Assembly: GCA_944326795.1 (NCBI GenBank)
Contig: CALVFJ010000003.1
Location: 34,519 to 98,518, forward strand
Source: an uncultured Erysipelotrichaceae bacterium
Lineage (GTDB): Bacteria; Bacillota_I; Bacilli_A; Erysipelotrichales; Erysipelotrichaceae
DNA length: 64,000 bases
Direction: 5' to 3'
Shown: in pieces, positions 1 through 8,342 of the stretch
How the letters are laid out: every line of letters starts with the position of its first letter
Position numbering within the stretch: position 1 is the stretch's first letter
The notes under the pieces: generated by a model
The model's input: the letters and a program-made list of their open reading frames with translations, nothing else
The model's database searches: none
Told to the model about the DNA's origin: nothing
Made by a program: the position numbers and the translations under genes

Positions 1-184
1 TTGCTGATAAAAAGTTATATCAACATTAAGGCTTTGCGCTCTTTGCTTGATAAATTCATCATCAAAGATATGGGCGGTGGTCGTCCCCTTGACACATGGC
101 TTCATTAAAGCATGAACAGATCTTATTTGGATTGTTTAAGGCATCGTATATATACTTCCCGCTATAGATGTTGATGGTTTTCAT
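1..184 (-). pseudogene. Partial, apparently frameshifted gene of unknown function
   Basis: A minus-strand start at 184 overlaps the stop of the lysozyme gene (ATGA), as in a coupled operon. The frame opened there begins MKTINIYSGKYIYDALNNP and stops after 40 codons at about position 62. A second frame stays open to the window edge and reads like the continuation (RSVHALMKPCVKGTTTAHIF and onward). Joined near position 130, the two halves make a sensible protein, so a frameshift is likely. It could be a decayed gene or a sequence error. I do not recognise the family, and the 3' end lies outside the window. Confidence 0.4.
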
Positions 185-1026
185 GAGCCAAAGCGCAGAT
201 TAAGATCGACTTCTTCCTTGATGCCTAAGATCTTGCCACTGTCACTAAATTGCCAATATGCATATTCATATGGATAAGAAGGAAGATCGCTGTATTGTGC
301 ATACCAGATCGGATAGCTGTAGATCTGTTCAAGATCATAAAAAGTGTTAGCGATATCTTGATTAAGATAGATCATAGGTTGTTGCTGCTTGTAGGCAAGC
401 CTTCCGCAAAATGCTAAGGCATTTTGGGTTTTTTGTTCGATGCTTAGATCTTTGGTCCGATAATCTTCATCATAATCGATACGTTCGAGATCATAAGCGA
501 TCGGAAGATCGATCTTTTTGCCTTTTAAATGTTTTAAGACGAAATTTGCTTCTTCAATGGCTTCTTTTTCATTGATGGCCTGAGAGAAGAAATAGATGCC
601 GATATCTAGATCATACTTTCGGGCTTGTTCATAAAACTCTTCAAATTTTTCATCAAGATTAAGCTTGCCGGATTGATAGCCGCGATATCCTAAACGGATA
701 AAGACAAATTCAATTCCTTGTTGTTTTAATAAAGAAAAATCTACGTCGCTTTGATGCATGGATAGATCGATACCAAGCTGAGCATCAGGATAATTGATGA
801 TGCCATTATCTTCATAGCTAAATTTAGTATTATCGATATTTGATGAAGGAATGGAAGAAACGCTTTGCGGAGAAATGATCTTATAATCGTTTTTAGGAAT
901 GATCATGATAAATAATAAGATGATGATCAAAAGAATGCTTAGCAAAAAAAGATAATTGCGGTATTTAGCTTTTAATCTTAGGCGTTTTCTTCTTTTTCTT
1001 ACATATTTTCTTGTTTTTTTCCTCAT
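181..1026 (-). CDS. Membrane-anchored GH25 family lysozyme
   Basis: A 281-residue muramidase of glycoside hydrolase family 25, which cleaves peptidoglycan between N-acetylmuramic acid and N-acetylglucosamine. The N-terminus is very basic (residues 1-24) and is followed by one hydrophobic segment (about 25-44). This fits a signal anchor that leaves the catalytic domain outside the cell. The domain (about 83-281) carries the family's GIDLSMHQ start, a central FIRLGYRG, AYDLE with the acidic catalytic residues, and WYAQY and YWQFSDSG near the end. It overlaps the upstream phosphatase-like gene by ATGA and the downstream gene by ATGA, so the three form one operon. Role in wall remodelling is inferred. 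Confidence 0.9.
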   Translation of the reverse strand: MRKKTRKYVRKRRKRLRLKAKYRNYLFLLSILLIIILLFIMIIPKNDYKIISPQSVSSIPSSNIDNTKFSYEDNGIINYPDAQLGIDLSMHQSDVDFSLLKQQGIEFVFIRLGYRGYQSGKLNLDEKFEEFYEQARKYDLDIGIYFFSQAINEKEAIEEANFVLKHLKGKKIDLPIAYDLERIDYDEDYRTKDLSIEQKTQNALAFCGRLAYKQQQPMIYLNQDIANTFYDLEQIYSYPIWYAQYSDLPSYPYEYAYWQFSDSGKILGIKEEVDLNLRFGS

Positions 1027-1778
1027 AAATAAATATCCCTTAATTGATTTATGCTATTATCGTCCAGTTTTAAAGCTTGTAGACGATAATTGGCGATGCT
1101 TTGGTATTGCTTTTCGATAGCAGAGAAAACGCTGCTTATATACGTTAAATCAGTGCCGAAGATATATGGCAGCTTTAGGATATGTTCTTTTGCTAGACCA
1201 TTATGCCAAAGGATCTTCATTAGATCATTGAGCTTTTGATGGTATTCAAGATTGCATTGCAGATAGGAATTGATGATGAATTTGTGATCAAGACCTAATA
1301 TATCTAATAGCAATGCGGTAACGATGCTGGTACGATGGATGCCGTAGCGTGAAGTTATCAAGGTAGCTCCTTCGCATTCTTGTTTCAAGATGTCAAATAT
1401 CTGTTGTAGCGGTATGATGCCTTTTGTGCTTAGAAGGATCTTTTCATAGTTGGCAACCATCTGGGCTTTTGTATCATCGATCTTTGGCCAAGCGCATAGC
1501 TTTGCGGATAAGCATGAAATATCATTTAGCTCAAGATCGATTAGTTCTTTCAGTTCGATATCTATGATCTTAGGCCAATGGGAACACGTTCTATGAATAT
1601 CATGATCTAAATTGATGATCCTTGTTATTTGATACTTTTGGCATAACATAGATGTCTCATCATCTCTTAGACTAAAAAAATCAGCGCTACATAATAATTT
1701 AAAAGGTTTGATGATAGGATAGGCAACTGTAGCATCATTACATAGATCGCGGATATAAAAGATATTTTCAATGCTCAT
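1023..1778 (-). CDS. Tyrosine-phosphatase-like protein with the catalytic cysteine replaced
   Basis: 251 residues resembling the Y_phosphatase3 (tyrosine/serine phosphatase) family. An IRDL start stands where the family has RDLGG, and IINLD stands where it has DLR. The signature loop aligns as TSRYGIHRTS (residues 142-151) against HCTAGKDRTG. The loop arginine (R149) is kept, but the catalytic cysteine is serine (S143) and the first loop residues have diverged. Helices after the loop (ALLLDILGL, then NSYLQCN) match the family. It is therefore probably a catalytically dead pseudophosphatase that binds a phosphorylated ligand. It is the first gene of the operon with the GH25 lysozyme. The loop alignment is by eye. 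Confidence 0.6.
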   Translation of the reverse strand: MSIENIFYIRDLCNDATVAYPIIKPFKLLCSADFFSLRDDETSMLCQKYQITRIINLDHDIHRTCSHWPKIIDIELKELIDLELNDISCLSAKLCAWPKIDDTKAQMVANYEKILLSTKGIIPLQQIFDILKQECEGATLITSRYGIHRTSIVTALLLDILGLDHKFIINSYLQCNLEYHQKLNDLMKILWHNGLAKEHILKLPYIFGTDLTYISSVFSAIEKQYQSIANYRLQALKLDDNSINQLRDIYL

Positions 1779-1830
1779 AGGCTCATAACAACTCCTTAAA
1801 ATATCTATTTTATTTTAACATTTTAAACTA

Positions 1831-1836
1831 TATAAT
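1831..1836 (+). promoter_or_regulatory. Likely -10 box for phoH
   Basis: TATAAT lies 27 bases before the TTG start of phoH, followed by a strong GGAGG ribosome site at 1850-1854. No good -35 box is visible. The interval also separates the divergent minus-strand operon. Confidence 0.4.
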
Positions 1837-1862
1837 TGTATATATAAACGGAGGTATGTTAT

Positions 1863-2825
1863 TTGGAAACAACAAGAACCATTCATCTAGAAGATCTAAG
1901 TGCAGATAATGCCATGAATCTTTTAGGTTTACAAGATAATAATCTAAAGATCCTCTCAAACTGTTTTGATGTAGAGATAACATTTAGAGATGATAGCTTT
2001 ATCATCAAAGAGTGTGATGATGTGACATATGGACAGATCCAAGAAGTTTTGATGGCATTATATGAAGTGGTAAAAAAAGGTCAAGCCGTAAATGAAAGAG
2101 ATGTGCAATATGCATATCGCTTGGTCAGCAAAAGCGCCAAGGTTGATTTTAACGATCTTGCGAAGAAGGTCATTGGCAGAACCCTTAGCGGTAAGGTTAT
2201 CGCACCAAAAACCAATGGGCAGCTGGCTTTTATAGAAGCAATGGAACATTATGATATCGTTTTTGCCATTGGCCCTGCAGGTACGGGAAAAACTTATCTA
2301 GCGGTGATCCAAGCTGTAGCCAAGCTAAAAAAAGGTGATATCAAAAGGATCGTTTTAACAAGACCGGCAGTTGAAGCAGGGGAAAGCTTAGGTTTTTTGC
2401 CTGGTGATCTAAAAGAGAAGGTCGATCCTTATCTGACTCCGCTTTATGATGCACTGCATGATATGTTAGGAGTTGAACAAACCGATAAATTGATCGAAAA
2501 GCAGATCATTGAAATTGCTCCTTTAGCTTATATGCGGGGGAGGACCTTAGATGACTCGTTTGTCATCCTTGATGAAGCACAAAATACGACACCAATGCAG
2601 ATGAAGATGTTTTTGACGCGCTTAGGAAACAATTCGCATATGGTCATTACGGGAGATGTTACGCAAATCGATCTTAACGGTCAAGCTTCAGGCTTGATCG
2701 ATGCTACACGGATCTTGAAAGATATTCCAGAGATCAAGATCTTGCATCTAAGTGCTGATGATGTCGTTCGTCATCCGCTGGTTCAAAAGATCATCGAAAG
2801 TTATGATAAGGTAGGTAATAGATGA
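1863..2825 (+). CDS. phoH: PhoH family ATPase
   Basis: 320 residues, close to the usual PhoH length. The P-loop GPAGTGKTYLA lies at about 138-148 and the Walker B stretch VILDEAQNTTP at about 235-245. KH-like N-terminal sequence precedes the ATPase core. PhoH proteins are cytosolic ATPases linked to RNA metabolism and normally sit next to ybeY. Here ybeY is 4.3 kb downstream, with an ABC-F gene, a regulator pair and a Na/Pi symporter in between. The start is TTG, chosen because GGAGG sits 8 bases upstream and no better start exists. Its stop overlaps the ABC-F start by ATGA. Confidence 0.93.
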   Translation: METTRTIHLEDLSADNAMNLLGLQDNNLKILSNCFDVEITFRDDSFIIKECDDVTYGQIQEVLMALYEVVKKGQAVNERDVQYAYRLVSKSAKVDFNDLAKKVIGRTLSGKVIAPKTNGQLAFIEAMEHYDIVFAIGPAGTGKTYLAVIQAVAKLKKGDIKRIVLTRPAVEAGESLGFLPGDLKEKVDPYLTPLYDALHDMLGVEQTDKLIEKQIIEIAPLAYMRGRTLDDSFVILDEAQNTTPMQMKMFLTRLGNNSHMVITGDVTQIDLNGQASGLIDATRILKDIPEIKILHLSADDVVRHPLVQKIIESYDKVGNR

Positions 2826-4375
2826 GCATCTTAAATGTAAAAAATGTATCCCATAGCTTTGCCGGAAGAGATATCCTTAAGGATGTTTCTTTTCGTTTAT
2901 TAAAAGGGGAGCATGTTGCCTTGATCGGCGCCAACGGCGAAGGTAAGACCACTTTCTTAAACATCATCAGCGGTAAGATCGTACCTGAAGAAGGTAGCGT
3001 TAGCTGGTGCAATCGCATAACCTTTGGTTATTTGGATCAACATACTGTTTTAGATCCTAGCAAAACGATCAAAGAGGTCTTAGCCATGGCATTTGATCAT
3101 CTTTACAACATGGAAAAAGAAATGATGGAAATGTATGAAAAGATGAGCGATACGGATGAAAAAACCATGGAACAGCTCTTGAATGATGTAGGAGAGATAT
3201 CGGAAATATTGGAGCATAATGGTTTCTATATGATCGATACCAAGATCAATGAGATTGCCAGTGGTCTAGGATTATTGGATCTTGATCTAGATACTAATGT
3301 AAATAAATTATCGGGAGGCCAAAGGACCAAAGTATTATTAGCCAAATTGTTATTAGAAAATCCAATGGTGCTGATCTTGGATGAGCCGACCAATTATCTT
3401 GATGAACAGCAGATCAATTGGCTGGTAAGCTTTTTGAGCAATTATGAAAATGCGTTTATCTTAGTTAGTCATGAGATCGAATTTTTAAACAAAGTTACCA
3501 ATGTGATCTATCATGTTGAAAATGGTGAACTTACTCGCTATGTAGGCAATTATGATAATTTTGTAAAACAGCATGCGATCAAAATGCATCAAATCGAGCA
3601 AGCATATAAAAAACAACAGGCGCAGATCAGCGAAATGGAAGATTTTATTGCGCGTAATAAGGCTAGGGTCGCCACAAGGAACATGGCGCATTCGCGGCAA
3701 AAGCAGCTGGATAAGATGACTATCATCGAAAAGCCTAAGACCAAGCTTAAACCTAGCTTTACATTCATTGAAGCTAATACCTTGCAGCGTTATGTCATTA
3801 CAGCAAAAGATCTTATCATCGGATATGATGAGCCATTATCCCATAGACTGCAGATCGTCATCGAAAGAAATAAAAAAGTTGCGATCAAAGGGGTCAATGG
3901 TATCGGTAAGACCACGCTGCTTCGTACCTTGATGAAAGATATACCGGCATTTGAAGGCGAGGTTGATATCGATCCTAATGTCAAGATCGGCTTTTTCAAA
4001 CAAGAAGACCATGGTGCTAATAAAACGACCTTACAAGCCTTTTGGGATGAATATCCTTCATATACCAATTTTGAGGTAAGATCAGCATTAGCCAAATGTG
4101 GATTAACCACTGATCATATCGAATCTAATCTTAAGGTGTTAAGCGGAGGAGAACAAGCAAAGTTTCGCTTGTCTCTAATCATGAATAAACCATGTAATTT
4201 ATTGATGTTAGATGAGCCTACGAACCATCTAGATGTGGAAGCAAAAGAAGAACTAAAAAGAGCACTGAAAGCTTATAGACAAACGGTCATCCTGGTAAGT
4301 CATGATCCATGGTTTTATGAAGATATTGTCGATGAAGTGATCAATCTGGAAGATTTTACGACCAAGATCATCTAG
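2822..4375 (+). CDS. ABC-F family ATP-binding protein
   Basis: 517 residues with two fused nucleotide-binding domains and no membrane segments, which is the ABC-F layout (ribosome-associated ATPases for translation rescue or antibiotic protection). Domain 1 has GANGEGKTT, signature LSGGQ and LILDEPTN. A charged linker with a coiled coil (about 250-300) joins it to domain 2, which has GVNGIGKTT, LSGGEQ and LMLDEPTNHLD. The ATGA overlap with phoH suggests co-translation. The sequence does not show whether it protects against an antibiotic or acts as a housekeeping translation factor. Confidence 0.9.
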   Translation: MSILNVKNVSHSFAGRDILKDVSFRLLKGEHVALIGANGEGKTTFLNIISGKIVPEEGSVSWCNRITFGYLDQHTVLDPSKTIKEVLAMAFDHLYNMEKEMMEMYEKMSDTDEKTMEQLLNDVGEISEILEHNGFYMIDTKINEIASGLGLLDLDLDTNVNKLSGGQRTKVLLAKLLLENPMVLILDEPTNYLDEQQINWLVSFLSNYENAFILVSHEIEFLNKVTNVIYHVENGELTRYVGNYDNFVKQHAIKMHQIEQAYKKQQAQISEMEDFIARNKARVATRNMAHSRQKQLDKMTIIEKPKTKLKPSFTFIEANTLQRYVITAKDLIIGYDEPLSHRLQIVIERNKKVAIKGVNGIGKTTLLRTLMKDIPAFEGEVDIDPNVKIGFFKQEDHGANKTTLQAFWDEYPSYTNFEVRSALAKCGLTTDHIESNLKVLSGGEQAKFRLSLIMNKPCNLLMLDEPTNHLDVEAKEELKRALKAYRQTVILVSHDPWFYEDIVDEVINLEDFTTKII

Positions 4376-4463
4376 AACGTATGATTTTTTATTGATTTCA
4401 ATCAATGGTTGAAATTTTCAACCGTTATTATATTTATATTTGTCTATTGTTTTGGTTAAATAG

Positions 4464-5048
4464 ATGGCAGATAACATGAGCCATATAAAAGAAGGAGGTA
4501 TATTCAAGCCATCAAAAAACTGGCCATACGGCTTGAAAGATCAAGAAATGGAAATGACATTAGGAAAAAGGATAGCCCATTTGCGACGCTTGCAAAATAT
4601 GAAGCAAGATGATCTAGCTCAACAGCTAAATATCAGCCCTCAAGCCATCAGCAAATGGGAAAATGATCAAAGCTGTCCTGACATTAGCGCCTTGCCGCTT
4701 TTATCCAAGATATTTGATGTTAGCATCGATGAGCTTTTGACCGGGAAACGTTATGAGATCAAAGGCGTAAAGGCCTTATCACCGGAAAATAAGAAACAGC
4801 TATGTGATATGATGCTGAAGATCGTAGTTGATGATAGTGCGGAAGGGGATATTATCAAGGTTAATCTGCCAATGGAGATCATCAAGGTCATGGTGGAAAT
4901 GGGCATGAAGATGGATGGTATGCTAGGCAAAGATATCCCGCCCATCGATATCAAGAAGATCTTTACGATGGCTGAGATGGGCATGATTGGTAATCTTGTA
5001 GAAATAGATCAAAATGATGGTACAAAGATAAGGATCTATGTTGAATAA
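4464..5048 (+). CDS. XRE family transcriptional regulator
   Basis: 194 residues. The helix-turn-helix spans about 30-85 (TLGKRIAHLRRLQNMKQ, then LNISPQAISKWEND and SIDELLTGK), a standard DNA-binding domain of the Cro/CI fold. The C-terminal half is methionine-rich and helical, with no recognised domain. The start is uncertain: the ATG at 4464 lacks a ribosome site, while GAAGGAGG lies inside the frame at 4491-4498. A second ATG at 4549 begins just before the HTH. It is followed by a small gene overlapping at TAATG, so the two are likely translated together. Confidence 0.8.
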   Translation: MADNMSHIKEGGIFKPSKNWPYGLKDQEMEMTLGKRIAHLRRLQNMKQDDLAQQLNISPQAISKWENDQSCPDISALPLLSKIFDVSIDELLTGKRYEIKGVKALSPENKKQLCDMMLKIVVDDSAEGDIIKVNLPMEIIKVMVEMGMKMDGMLGKDIPPIDIKKIFTMAEMGMIGNLVEIDQNDGTKIRIYVE

Positions 5049-5287
5049 TGCGGGTACTTATTGAAGAAGCAGGAAAAAAAATTGATATATCATTTCCTAA
5101 CCAGATGCTGGTTAATCGGTTTTGTCTTTATCTGGCAAATCGTTATTTACAAAAAAAACAAGTTTATTTAACAAACCAGCATGATTTGCCATATAAGCAA
5201 TTAAAACAATGTTTGAAGCGTCATCGGGGCTTAGTGTTGGTGGAGATAAGCTCCAAAGAAGGTGATCATATTGTGATCAGCATATAA
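5048..5287 (+). CDS. Small protein of unknown function paired with the XRE regulator
   Basis: 79 residues, basic, mixed alpha/beta, no signal peptide or membrane segment. Its start overlaps the stop of the XRE gene (TAATG), so it is probably translationally coupled and may modulate that regulator. The terminator hairpin begins right after its stop. I do not recognise the family. Confidence 0.6.
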   Translation: MRVLIEEAGKKIDISFPNQMLVNRFCLYLANRYLQKKQVYLTNQHDLPYKQLKQCLKRHRGLVLVEISSKEGDHIVISI

Positions 5288-5288
5288 A

Positions 5289-5317
5289 AAAGTTGTAAAG
5301 TTTAACTTTACAACTTT
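5289..5317. terminator. Bidirectional intrinsic terminator
   Basis: AAAGTTGTAAAGTT and its exact reverse complement flank a single base, with A and T runs on the two sides. It can serve both the XRE operon and the convergent Na/Pi symporter gene. Confidence 0.85.
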
Positions 5318-5345
5318 TTTATTAAGCTTCTTGCTGTTTGATATT

Positions 5346-7025
5346 TTAAATTTCTTTATTGATTTCGTCTAACGATTTACCATCAACGGTAACCGCGTAA
5401 CGTGCTATGTTGCAGCAGTGGTCGCTCATACGTTCTAGATTGCTTAAGATATCGCAATATACGCTGCCAGCAACACCGTTTGTGCAGACTTTTTGATGCA
5501 TGCGCTTAAAGTGGTTTTGACGCGCTTGATATTCTAAGCCATCCATATAATTTTCATCTTCCATCAAGGCACTGTATGAAGCATAATTTTTGGTCCGATA
5601 GACTTCCATAGATAGATTAAGCATATGATCAAACATATCGAACATTTGATTGATGTCATCGCGAGCTTCTGTACTGAAATCGCCTTTATCCTCATTGACC
5701 ATATCAAAGAATTCCGCAAGATTCATGCTAAGATCACCGATACGTTCCAGATTCTTTACGACCTGAAGATGTAGATTCATATCCGCCATATCTTTTTCGG
5801 TCATATGTGGCATATTAGATACGCGTAAGACATAATCGGTTATCTTATGATCTAGTGAGTTGATCAAATTTTCAGATTGAACTAGGATCTCTTTATCTTC
5901 ACCATTGGAACGGTTATTAAAGAAGTCCTTGGTATCTTTAACATTGCGTTCAACTACGGTGCTCATCTTAAGGATAGCTTTTTCGGCAACATTCAATGAT
6001 ACGCTAGGTACTGCGCTATCTTGGATCGTTTCTAATTCATCGATATTAATTTCGATCCTTTCAGGTTCATTGCCAGGAATGATCTTACGCACCAGGATAC
6101 ATAGTTGTTTTAAGAATGGCAACAGCAATAAAGTGGTAGTAACGTTAAAGATGATATGGGTAACAGCGATCTGCATCATCGGTTGTAAATTAAATTGTTG
6201 CGTTAACCATAATATCAAATTGGCATAAGGATAAAGTAATATCATGCCAACGATCGTACCGATGATATTAAAGATCGTATGCAATCCAGCAGTGCGTCTG
6301 GCAGGTAATGATCCGCCCAAGGCGGCTAAGATACCGGTTACCGTTGTACCGATGTTGCTACCAAAGACAAATGGCAATACCGCAATGAAAGGTACGGCTC
6401 CAGATTCATAGATCTTCTGGATAACACCGATAGCTGCAGATGAGCTTTGGATCAATGCGGTCATCACGGTTCCTGCAAGCAACGATAAGATCGGCTGATT
6501 TGCCAAGGTCTGAGCTAGCTGAACAAATTCTGGCAGGTCCTTCAAGGCTTTTAACGAATCGCCCATGATCATCAAACCATAGAACAGCGAACCAAATCCA
6601 AGGATGATCTCACCGATGTAACGCATCTTCTTCTTACGCGCGAACGATACGATGATGCCTCCTATAAATACAAAATATAATGAGTACTGATCGATCGACA
6701 AGCTGATCAAGAAAGCTGTGACCGTCGTACCGATATTAGCTCCGAAAATGATACCGGCAGCCTGTTCCAATTTCATCAAACCAGCACGTACCAAACCGAT
6801 GGTAATGGCAGTAGTAGCACTTGAAGATTGGATGAAGACCGTGATGATGGCACCGATCAAGACGCCCATCAAAGGATTAGATGTATATTTGTCGATATAA
6901 TCTCGTAGCTTTTCTCCAGCGACGCTTTTTAAACCGTCGCCCATGAATTTAATGCCAAACATAAATAAGCCAAATCCGCCAAGGATCATATCCCAGCGTA
7001 TGTCGGCCAATGTCATTGTTTCCAT
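5346..7025 (-). CDS. Na+/phosphate symporter with PhoU-like C-terminus (NptA/YjbB type)
   Basis: 559 residues. The membrane half (about 1-310) contains the duplicated Na/Pi cotransporter repeat, each copy with its glutamine-serine signature: QSSSATTA near 67 and QSSSAAIG near 192. Both are preceded by glycine-rich helices such as FGANIGTT and FGSNIGTT. The C-terminal half (about 340-550) is cytosolic and helical with PhoU-like repeats (ERIGDLSMNLAEF and ERMSDHCCNIARY). Such proteins move phosphate across the membrane with sodium. It is transcribed against its neighbours and ends at a shared terminator. It interrupts the usual phoH-ybeY linkage. Confidence 0.93.
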   Translation of the reverse strand: METMTLADIRWDMILGGFGLFMFGIKFMGDGLKSVAGEKLRDYIDKYTSNPLMGVLIGAIITVFIQSSSATTAITIGLVRAGLMKLEQAAGIIFGANIGTTVTAFLISLSIDQYSLYFVFIGGIIVSFARKKKMRYIGEIILGFGSLFYGLMIMGDSLKALKDLPEFVQLAQTLANQPILSLLAGTVMTALIQSSSAAIGVIQKIYESGAVPFIAVLPFVFGSNIGTTVTGILAALGGSLPARRTAGLHTIFNIIGTIVGMILLYPYANLILWLTQQFNLQPMMQIAVTHIIFNVTTTLLLLPFLKQLCILVRKIIPGNEPERIEINIDELETIQDSAVPSVSLNVAEKAILKMSTVVERNVKDTKDFFNNRSNGEDKEILVQSENLINSLDHKITDYVLRVSNMPHMTEKDMADMNLHLQVVKNLERIGDLSMNLAEFFDMVNEDKGDFSTEARDDINQMFDMFDHMLNLSMEVYRTKNYASYSALMEDENYMDGLEYQARQNHFKRMHQKVCTNGVAGSVYCDILSNLERMSDHCCNIARYAVTVDGKSLDEINKEI

Positions 7026-7122
7026 TTTTTTCCTTTCCCTTCTTGTTCAACGAAAATTTTAACAAACTTTATATATCTTAATCAAGCGAAAAATATTATA
7101 TAATATGTAAATAAATATAATA

Positions 7123-7131
7123 TGTTATAAT
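7123..7131 (+). promoter_or_regulatory. Extended -10 promoter for ybeY operon
   Basis: TGTTATAAT is an extended -10 element 18 bases before the ybeY start. It sits in the AT-rich gap that also holds the start of the divergent symporter gene. No convincing -35 box is seen. Confidence 0.5.
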
Positions 7132-7148
7132 CAAATGGGTGATATATT

Positions 7149-7616
7149 ATGAAGTGCGTGATAATCAATAAGACACGAAGCAAAGAGTTTAAGCCATATT
7201 ATTATTTGTTCGAAGAAATAGCTGAGCAAACTGAAAAATGTTTGCAGTTAATCGATAATTATACGATTTCGATCATTTTGGTCAGATCAAAGAAGATCCA
7301 TCAGATCAATCGTGATTATCGTCATATCGATCGTCCGACTGATGTGATTTCGTTTGCCATCAATGATACGCAGGATGATTATGAGATCATGGATGAAGAA
7401 AAAGAGTTAGGTGATATCTTCATCAATGTTGATTATGCTTATGAGCAGGCTCAGCGTTATGGCCATTCTTTTCAACGGGAATTTGGGTTTCTATTTTGCC
7501 ATGGCTTGCTGCATTGCTTAGGTTATGATCATATGATCAAAGAAGATGAGAAGGTCATGTTTGCACTACAAGATGAGATCATGGACAAAGTGGTAAGACG
7601 CGATGAAAAAATTTAA
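7149..7616 (+). CDS. ybeY: rRNA maturation endoribonuclease YbeY
   Basis: 155 residues with the YbeY zinc motif HGLLHCLGYDH (H-x3-H-x5-H) near residues 119-129. The conserved RPTDVISFA segment lies before it. YbeY is a metal-dependent RNase involved in 16S rRNA 3'-end maturation and ribosome quality control. It leads a tight run: its last codons overlap dgkA by 14 bases, followed by cdd, era and recO. This is the usual Bacillota order. Confidence 0.96.
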   Translation: MKCVIINKTRSKEFKPYYYLFEEIAEQTEKCLQLIDNYTISIILVRSKKIHQINRDYRHIDRPTDVISFAINDTQDDYEIMDEEKELGDIFINVDYAYEQAQRYGHSFQREFGFLFCHGLLHCLGYDHMIKEDEKVMFALQDEIMDKVVRRDEKI

Positions 7617-7941
7617 GGTTGCTTTTATCGGTATTTATGAGGCTTTTAAACATCCCTCGGTCATGATCCAAGGCATATTGGCTATTGTTGCGCTAGGGTG
7701 CGGATCATGGCTAAAATTTGAGTTTTATGATATGTTGCTGATCGTATTATGCATCGGTTTGGTCATCGTGAGCGAGATCTTTAATACAGCAATTGAATTT
7801 TTGTGCGATCTATATACGCTTGAATATAACGAAAAGATAAAGATCATCAAAGATATCAGTGCTGGAGGGGTGCTTTTTGCTGCAATCATCAGCTTAGCGA
7901 TCGCGCTTATGTTGTTTGGTAAATATTATGGAGGTTTTTGA
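7603..7941 (+). CDS. dgkA: Diacylglycerol/undecaprenol kinase (DgkA family)
   Basis: 112 residues, the small integral membrane kinase of the DagK family. Three hydrophobic helices are visible (about 25-45, 46-62 and 88-108), with the family's EIFNTAIEFLCD segment carrying catalytic acidic residues. Gram-positive members mainly phosphorylate undecaprenol to recycle the wall carrier lipid; that substrate is inferred. It overlaps ybeY at its 5' end and is followed directly by cdd. Confidence 0.93.
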   Translation: MKKFKVAFIGIYEAFKHPSVMIQGILAIVALGCGSWLKFEFYDMLLIVLCIGLVIVSEIFNTAIEFLCDLYTLEYNEKIKIIKDISAGGVLFAAIISLAIALMLFGKYYGGF

Positions 7942-7943
7942 TT

Positions 7944-8342
7944 ATGTATGATGAAATAATTGCTAAAGCTTTTGAAGCTTTGAAAAATGCTTATGCACCT
8001 TATTCTGGCTATCACGTCGGTGCTTGTGTCAGATGTCGCGATGGGAGATATTTTTTAGGAGCTAACATTGAAAATGCTTCATATGGGGCTACTAGCTGTG
8101 CGGAAAGAAATGCGATCTTTAGCTGTTATTCAAATGGTTATCGTAAAAAGGATGTCGAGATGATAGCAATCGTTAGTGATGGAGAACGCATCGGTACGCC
8201 TTGTGGGATTTGTCGGCAGGTATTATCGGAATTGATGCCATCAGATGTGCCGGTTGTTTTATCAAATGGCAAAGAAACCTTGGTAACCAACATGCAAGAA
8301 TTGTTGCCAATGGCATTTGACAGTGAGGATCTAATAAGATGA
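7944..8342 (+). CDS. cdd: Cytidine deaminase
   Basis: 132 residues from the ATG at 7944, which is 9 bases after GGAGG; an upstream TTG at 7938 is too close to that site. The zinc and catalytic motifs CAERNAIF (zinc Cys and catalytic Glu) and PCGICRQVL are intact. The enzyme deaminates cytidine and deoxycytidine to uridine forms for pyrimidine salvage. Its stop overlaps the start of era by ATGA. Confidence 0.96.
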   Translation: MYDEIIAKAFEALKNAYAPYSGYHVGACVRCRDGRYFLGANIENASYGATSCAERNAIFSCYSNGYRKKDVEMIAIVSDGERIGTPCGICRQVLSELMPSDVPVVLSNGKETLVTNMQELLPMAFDSEDLIR

